Shown here: piece after piece, positions 60,935 through 64,000 of the stretch
How positions within the stretch are numbered: the first letter of the stretch is position 1
How the letters are laid out: every line of letters begins with the position of its first letter
DNA from: Streptomyces sp. BR123
Lineage (GTDB): Bacteria > Actinomycetota > Actinomycetes > Streptomycetales > Streptomycetaceae
Length of the DNA stretch: 64,000 bases
Assembly: GCF_013401435.1 (NCBI RefSeq)
Contig: NZ_JACBGN010000007.1
Coordinates: forward strand, 1-64,000
Direction of reading: 5' to 3'
Position numbers and translations under genes: made by a program
Notes under the pieces: generated by a model
Seen by the model: the letters and a program-made list of their open reading frames with translations, nothing else
Told to the model about the DNA's origin: nothing
Databases searched by the model: none

Positions 60935-62794
60935 TCACGCCGTCCGGCTCCTGGTGACTTCTCCAAGCACTTCCCGGAGTACGTGCACCAGGACGTCCGG
61001 CCGCTCCAGGTGAACATCGTGTCCCGTCCCGGGGATACTCAAGGCCACCGTCTCCGGCCGCAGTCGGAGCATCTCGTCGATCTCCCCCGACGAGATGATG
61101 CCGGACTGGCCGAGGACGGCCAGGGTCGGGCACGTCACCTTCGACCACTCGTCCCAGAAGGACCGCTGGGCAATCTCCGCCAGCGACCCGACCATCACGT
61201 CCCGGTCGAAGCGCGGCCACCAGCCGCCGTCGCGTGCCACCAGGCCGGCCGCCCAGCCTTCGCCGACCGGACCACCGCCGAGAAACTCGACGGCGGCCTC
61301 CCGTGAAGGGAACGGTCTAGGCCAGGCATCGAGCCACCCCCCGATCTCCGCCTGCACGTTACGGTTCGGCCCGCCCGGCCCGGCCTCCACCAGGACGAGC
61401 GCACGGAAGAGCCCGGGATGTGCGGCGGCGGCGAGCATGGCGGTGTGGCCGCCCAGCGACTGGCCCACCAGGACGGGTCGCTGGAGGCCGAGCTGTTCGA
61501 GTACGGCGACGACATCCGCGACGTACGCGGCCCTGGACACGTCCCGCGGACAGCGCTGGCTGGCACCGTGGCCGCGCTGGTCGACGGCGACGACCCGGTA
61601 GCCGGGGCTCAGGTCTCGGGCGATGGCGTCCCATTCGGCCGCGTGGCCGGCCAGCCCGTGCAACAGAACGACGGACGGCCCTGAACCTCCCCAGCCACGG
61701 CAGGAAATACGGACGCCGTCACGGACGACGGTGTGCTCTGACCAGGTCATGCGGGGTTCCTTCGGGCGGTGTGCCGGGCTGCGGAGGTGGCGGCGTTCGG
61801 GGGCGCTGGTGTCGGCAGAGGAGTCTGGGCCGATACGTGCGGGGAGGCCGAAGAGCGGGAACAGGCGCTCGGTGTCGCGGAAGGCGTTGATGCCGGTGAT
61901 GCGGTTGCCGGAGATCTCGATGACCTGGAGCGCCCAGGGTTCGTAGCCCGTTCCGTCGGGGGTGGGCCGGTACTGGCCGAAGGCGGGGGTGCCGTTCGCC
62001 GTGGTCGGGATCAGGCGGGAGCCGCGGCAGCCGACGGCGGGACCGGTCAGCCACGCCTGGATGTCGGGGACTCCGCACATCCACTTCGTGTACGGGGGTA
62101 GGCACAATGTGGCGTCGACGTGGAGCAGCATGTTCAGCTCCTCCATGTCGTGGCGGGAGAAGGCCGTGGCGTACCGCTCGGCCAGCGCCCGGCGTACGGC
62201 GTCGGACGGCTGGGTGCCGGGCGCGTCGGCCGGTCCGCGGTGCGCGGCCAGCGTTGCACGGGCCCGCTGCAGAGCGCTGTTGACCGAAGCGACGGTCGAG
62301 CTGTGCAGCTCGGCTACCTCGCGGGCCGAGAAGGCCAGCACGTCCCGGAGGATCAGCGTTGCCCGTTGCTTGGGTGGCAGGTGCTGGAGGGCGGCGACGA
62401 ACGCCAGCCGTATCGATTCGCTCGCTGCCACGGTCGCCTCGGGGTCCCCTCCGGGGCAGGGACCGATCCAGAGGGCGGCGTCTTCCGGGGCTTCCGGGGG
62501 CACGGCACCAGGCGATGGTTCGGCAAGATCCATTGGCAGAGCCCGCCGCTTGGCTGCGGCCAAGGCGTCCAGACACACGTTGGTGGCGATGCGGTAGACC
62601 CACGACCGCAGCGACGAGCGTCCCTCGAACCGCTCGACGTTCCGCCAGGCCCGGATCATCGTCTCCTGCACGGCGTCCTCGGCCTCGGCGTACGAACCGA
62701 GCATCCGATAGCAGTACCCGCTCAGTTCTGCCTGGTGTTCCTCCAGCCGGACCGCCGTCTCGCGCTCGCCGTGGCCCACGGCAAGATCCTTCAT
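60935..62794 (-). CDS. ECF sigma factor (SnoaL-type) joined in frame to an alpha/beta hydrolase
   Basis: One 619-residue frame. Residues 1-180 are an ECF sigma factor: region 2 in YCYRMLGSYAEAEDAVQETM, region 4 in LPPKQRATLILRDVLAFSAR. Residues 190-330 are a SnoaL-like regulatory domain (HVDATLCLPPYTKWMCGVPD). From about residue 355 an alpha/beta hydrolase begins with its own Met and a GAAGGAA site (MTWSEHTVVRDGVRISCRGW), with VVLLHGLAGH, GQSLGGHTA and a late GTGHDVH. No stop separates them. It may be a real fusion, or two genes where the sigma stop was lost. The sigma start MKDLAVGHGE follows GGGGCGG. Confidence 0.8.
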   Translation of the reverse strand: MKDLAVGHGERETAVRLEEHQAELSGYCYRMLGSYAEAEDAVQETMIRAWRNVERFEGRSSLRSWVYRIATNVCLDALAAAKRRALPMDLAEPSPGAVPPEAPEDAALWIGPCPGGDPEATVAASESIRLAFVAALQHLPPKQRATLILRDVLAFSAREVAELHSSTVASVNSALQRARATLAAHRGPADAPGTQPSDAVRRALAERYATAFSRHDMEELNMLLHVDATLCLPPYTKWMCGVPDIQAWLTGPAVGCRGSRLIPTTANGTPAFGQYRPTPDGTGYEPWALQVIEISGNRITGINAFRDTERLFPLFGLPARIGPDSSADTSAPERRHLRSPAHRPKEPRMTWSEHTVVRDGVRISCRGWGGSGPSVVLLHGLAGHAAEWDAIARDLSPGYRVVAVDQRGHGASQRCPRDVSRAAYVADVVAVLEQLGLQRPVLVGQSLGGHTAMLAAAAHPGLFRALVLVEAGPGGPNRNVQAEIGGWLDAWPRPFPSREAAVEFLGGGPVGEGWAAGLVARDGGWWPRFDRDVMVGSLAEIAQRSFWDEWSKVTCPTLAVLGQSGIISSGEIDEMLRLRPETVALSIPGTGHDVHLERPDVLVHVLREVLGEVTRSRTA

Positions 62795-63159
62795 GCTTGT
62801 TCCGCCCCCCTGATGCGTGCCGCCCGAGGCCACCGAGCAGGTCGTTCCAGTGATGTTCCCGGCCGCACGAAATTACCGGTCAGCAGGGACGCCCGGCCAG
62901 TGATCAAGATTCCCAGGATGTCCCCGCTGCCGCGCCAACGAGGAAGGTCCTCATCACCGTACGGAGCCGTGAGATCAGGCTAGACAGCCGGTGGGCCCTC
63001 GGCCCACCGGCTCTATGCTGCCACCACCGGCCAGCTCGCCCCCGGCGGGACGTAGGCCAGCCCAACCGGCGACTCACCCTGCAGGGACACGAAGCAGGGC
63101 CGGCACCATCGGGGCCGGCCCCAAGGAGTCGCTCCGCCTGCTCGACCGTCGCTTGCCGG
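62795..63159. other. about 365 bp without a gene
   Basis: Probably contains the promoter of the sigma factor gene; no coding pattern seen. Confidence 0.4.
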
Positions 63160-63545
63160 TCAGAGAACCTGAAGGGGTGCGCCTCTGCGACGGCGGTCGC
63201 CGAGACTGATCACCGGTGCGGTGCGGCGCGGGGCCGGGTCCGCTGCGACATCGGGGGCGAGGGAGCGCATGAGGACGTTGTGCAGGCCGAAGTCTTCGGC
63301 GGCTTGGAGCAGGGACGGTGGTTCGCCGTACTTGCGGCCGAGCATGGCGCGGACGAGTGTGGGCTGCTCGGGGTGCACGGCGACGGGTTCGTTTGTCCGC
63401 CATCCGCGGGCGGCGAGCTGCTTGTAGAGGCTCTCCTGGCGGGTTGGTCGATGTGGCCCAGGTCGTGGGCGCAGTTGGTCAGGGCTTGGATGGAGATGCC
63501 CCAGCGCCGCTTGAGGACGGCGAATTCGCGAAGTACAATATCTAA
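63160..63545 (-). pseudogene. ImmA/IrrE-type (M78) protein C-terminal remnant, frameshifted
   Basis: Leftward, REFAVLKRRWGISIQALTNC then AHDLGHIDQ, and after a one-base shift near 63445 ESLYKQLAARGWRTNEPVAV. This is the usual end of phage-type M78 peptidase/regulator proteins, plus a basic tail. The HExxH part is missing. Confidence 0.55.
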
Positions 63546-63731
63546 TTCGAATCCCCGGCCTGGCTGTTCGAACCGCTGTACGCGCTGTACGTGGCAGCCT
63601 CCGGCCTGCTCGGCGCCCGGTTCCTGGCCCTCTGGGCCCGTCACTGCCGTGCCGCTGGAACGCCCGCCTGGGTCGTACCGACAGTGTGCGCGGCGTTCTT
63701 CCTTGGCGTATTCGCGCTCTGGCACGCCTGA
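63546..63731 (+). pseudogene. C-terminal fragment of a membrane protein
   Basis: FESPAWLFEPLYALYVAASG continues LLGARFLALWARH and VVPTVCAAFFLGVFALWHA before a stop. Two membrane helices with good codon use, but an in-frame stop lies just before and there is no start codon. Confidence 0.4.
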
Positions 63732-63810
63732 TCGTAGGTCCAGCCCCCCCGTGAACAGAGGGCGTCCGGCCTGAGCTTGCATCAGGCCGGACGCCCAGCA
63801 CGACATCACC

Positions 63811-64000
63811 GGATCATGTACGTGGTCCTCTACGTCGACCGCACCAGCCTCGCCTGGCGGTACTTGCCGCACGACTTTGCACCCGTGGGAAACCGCCTCC
63901 GGGTACTTCGCAGCCTGGCAGAAGGACGGCGTATTTGACCAGCTCAACGGCCTCCTCCGCCGACTTGCGCGAGAGGCCGAAGGGCGGGAAGCCGAGCCGA
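63811..64000 (+). pseudogene. IS5-type transposase N-terminal part, frameshifted, cut by window edge
   Basis: MYVVLYVDRTSLAWRYLPHD then, after one extra base, WETASGYFAAWQKDGVFDQL and LLRRLAREAEGREAEP. It matches the N-terminal region of IS5-type transposases. The frame break indicates a dead copy; the rest lies outside the window. Confidence 0.6.

Noticed and set aside
1-64000. tRNA or rRNA genes, CRISPR, replication origin or telomere palindromes
   Set aside because: No cloverleaf, conserved rRNA segment, repeat-spacer array, DnaA-box cluster or chain of terminal palindromes was recognised by eye.

Overview
The window is high-GC actinobacterial DNA that looks like Streptomyces. The GTG/TTG starts, GGAGG-type ribosome sites, serine/threonine kinase, PaaX and TetR regulators, trypsin-associated (Trypco2) protein, DUF7691, SPW-repeat and DUF4142 proteins all fit. 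The very high density of broken transposases and gene stumps suggests a plastic chromosome arm or large linear plasmid. I saw no rRNA, tRNA or CRISPR array.

Layout. 0-13.3 kb: transposase stumps at the left edge, two tiny leftward ORFs around a strong hairpin, an MmpS-like lipoprotein, a frame-broken protein of repeated zinc modules with a nuclease-like tail, a membrane Ser/Thr kinase, a frame-broken hemC, an anti-sigma-type ATPase, a hydrolase divergent from a GNAT-PaaX pair, then remnants of plsC and psd. 13.3-18.5 kb: two divergent enzyme/TetR pairs with palindromes between them, a decayed lipase and a DUF7691 protein. 18,629-22,381: a mobile element bounded by 16-bp perfect inverted repeats and a TAA duplication. 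It carries an IS5-type transposase plus a methyltransferase, RacP-like and DUF6192 (RacO-like) proteins and a zinc-finger protein. 23.6-27.4 kb: a two-gene predicted conflict module, Trypco2 followed by a 1,140-residue protease-NTPase-TPR protein. 28-32 kb: an orphan glutamate-binding lipoprotein and a broken IS110. 32.4-39.8 kb: an intact leftward fructan/sucrose locus (LacI regulator, GH32 fructosidase, ABC binding protein, two permeases, PfkB sugar kinase). 39.8-43.1 kb: a group II intron tail and four IS families. 43.6-46.1 kb: STAS proteins, a free-standing CBM48-like protein, a DNA ligase stump and a protein with the pattern of eukaryotic ADF/cofilin. 47.5-55.5 kb: an envelope/stress island (amphipathic protein, holin-like protein, DUF3618, YihY, PAP2, cytochrome oxidase subunit I, SPW, DUF4142). 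56.7-64 kb: a broken beta-propeller, a divergent AraC/SDR pair, a broken DUF998 protein, DUF4287, an in-frame sigma factor-hydrolase ORF, and more IS debris.

The most interesting items are the ADF/cofilin-like protein (45,707-46,108), the cargo-carrying IS5-type transposon, the Trypco2/protease/NTPase/TPR pair, the tandem zinc-module protein and the sigma-hydrolase fusion. Many broken genes differ from their relatives by one small indel. Some may be real decay in an IS-rich region, but read errors cannot be excluded from sequence alone.
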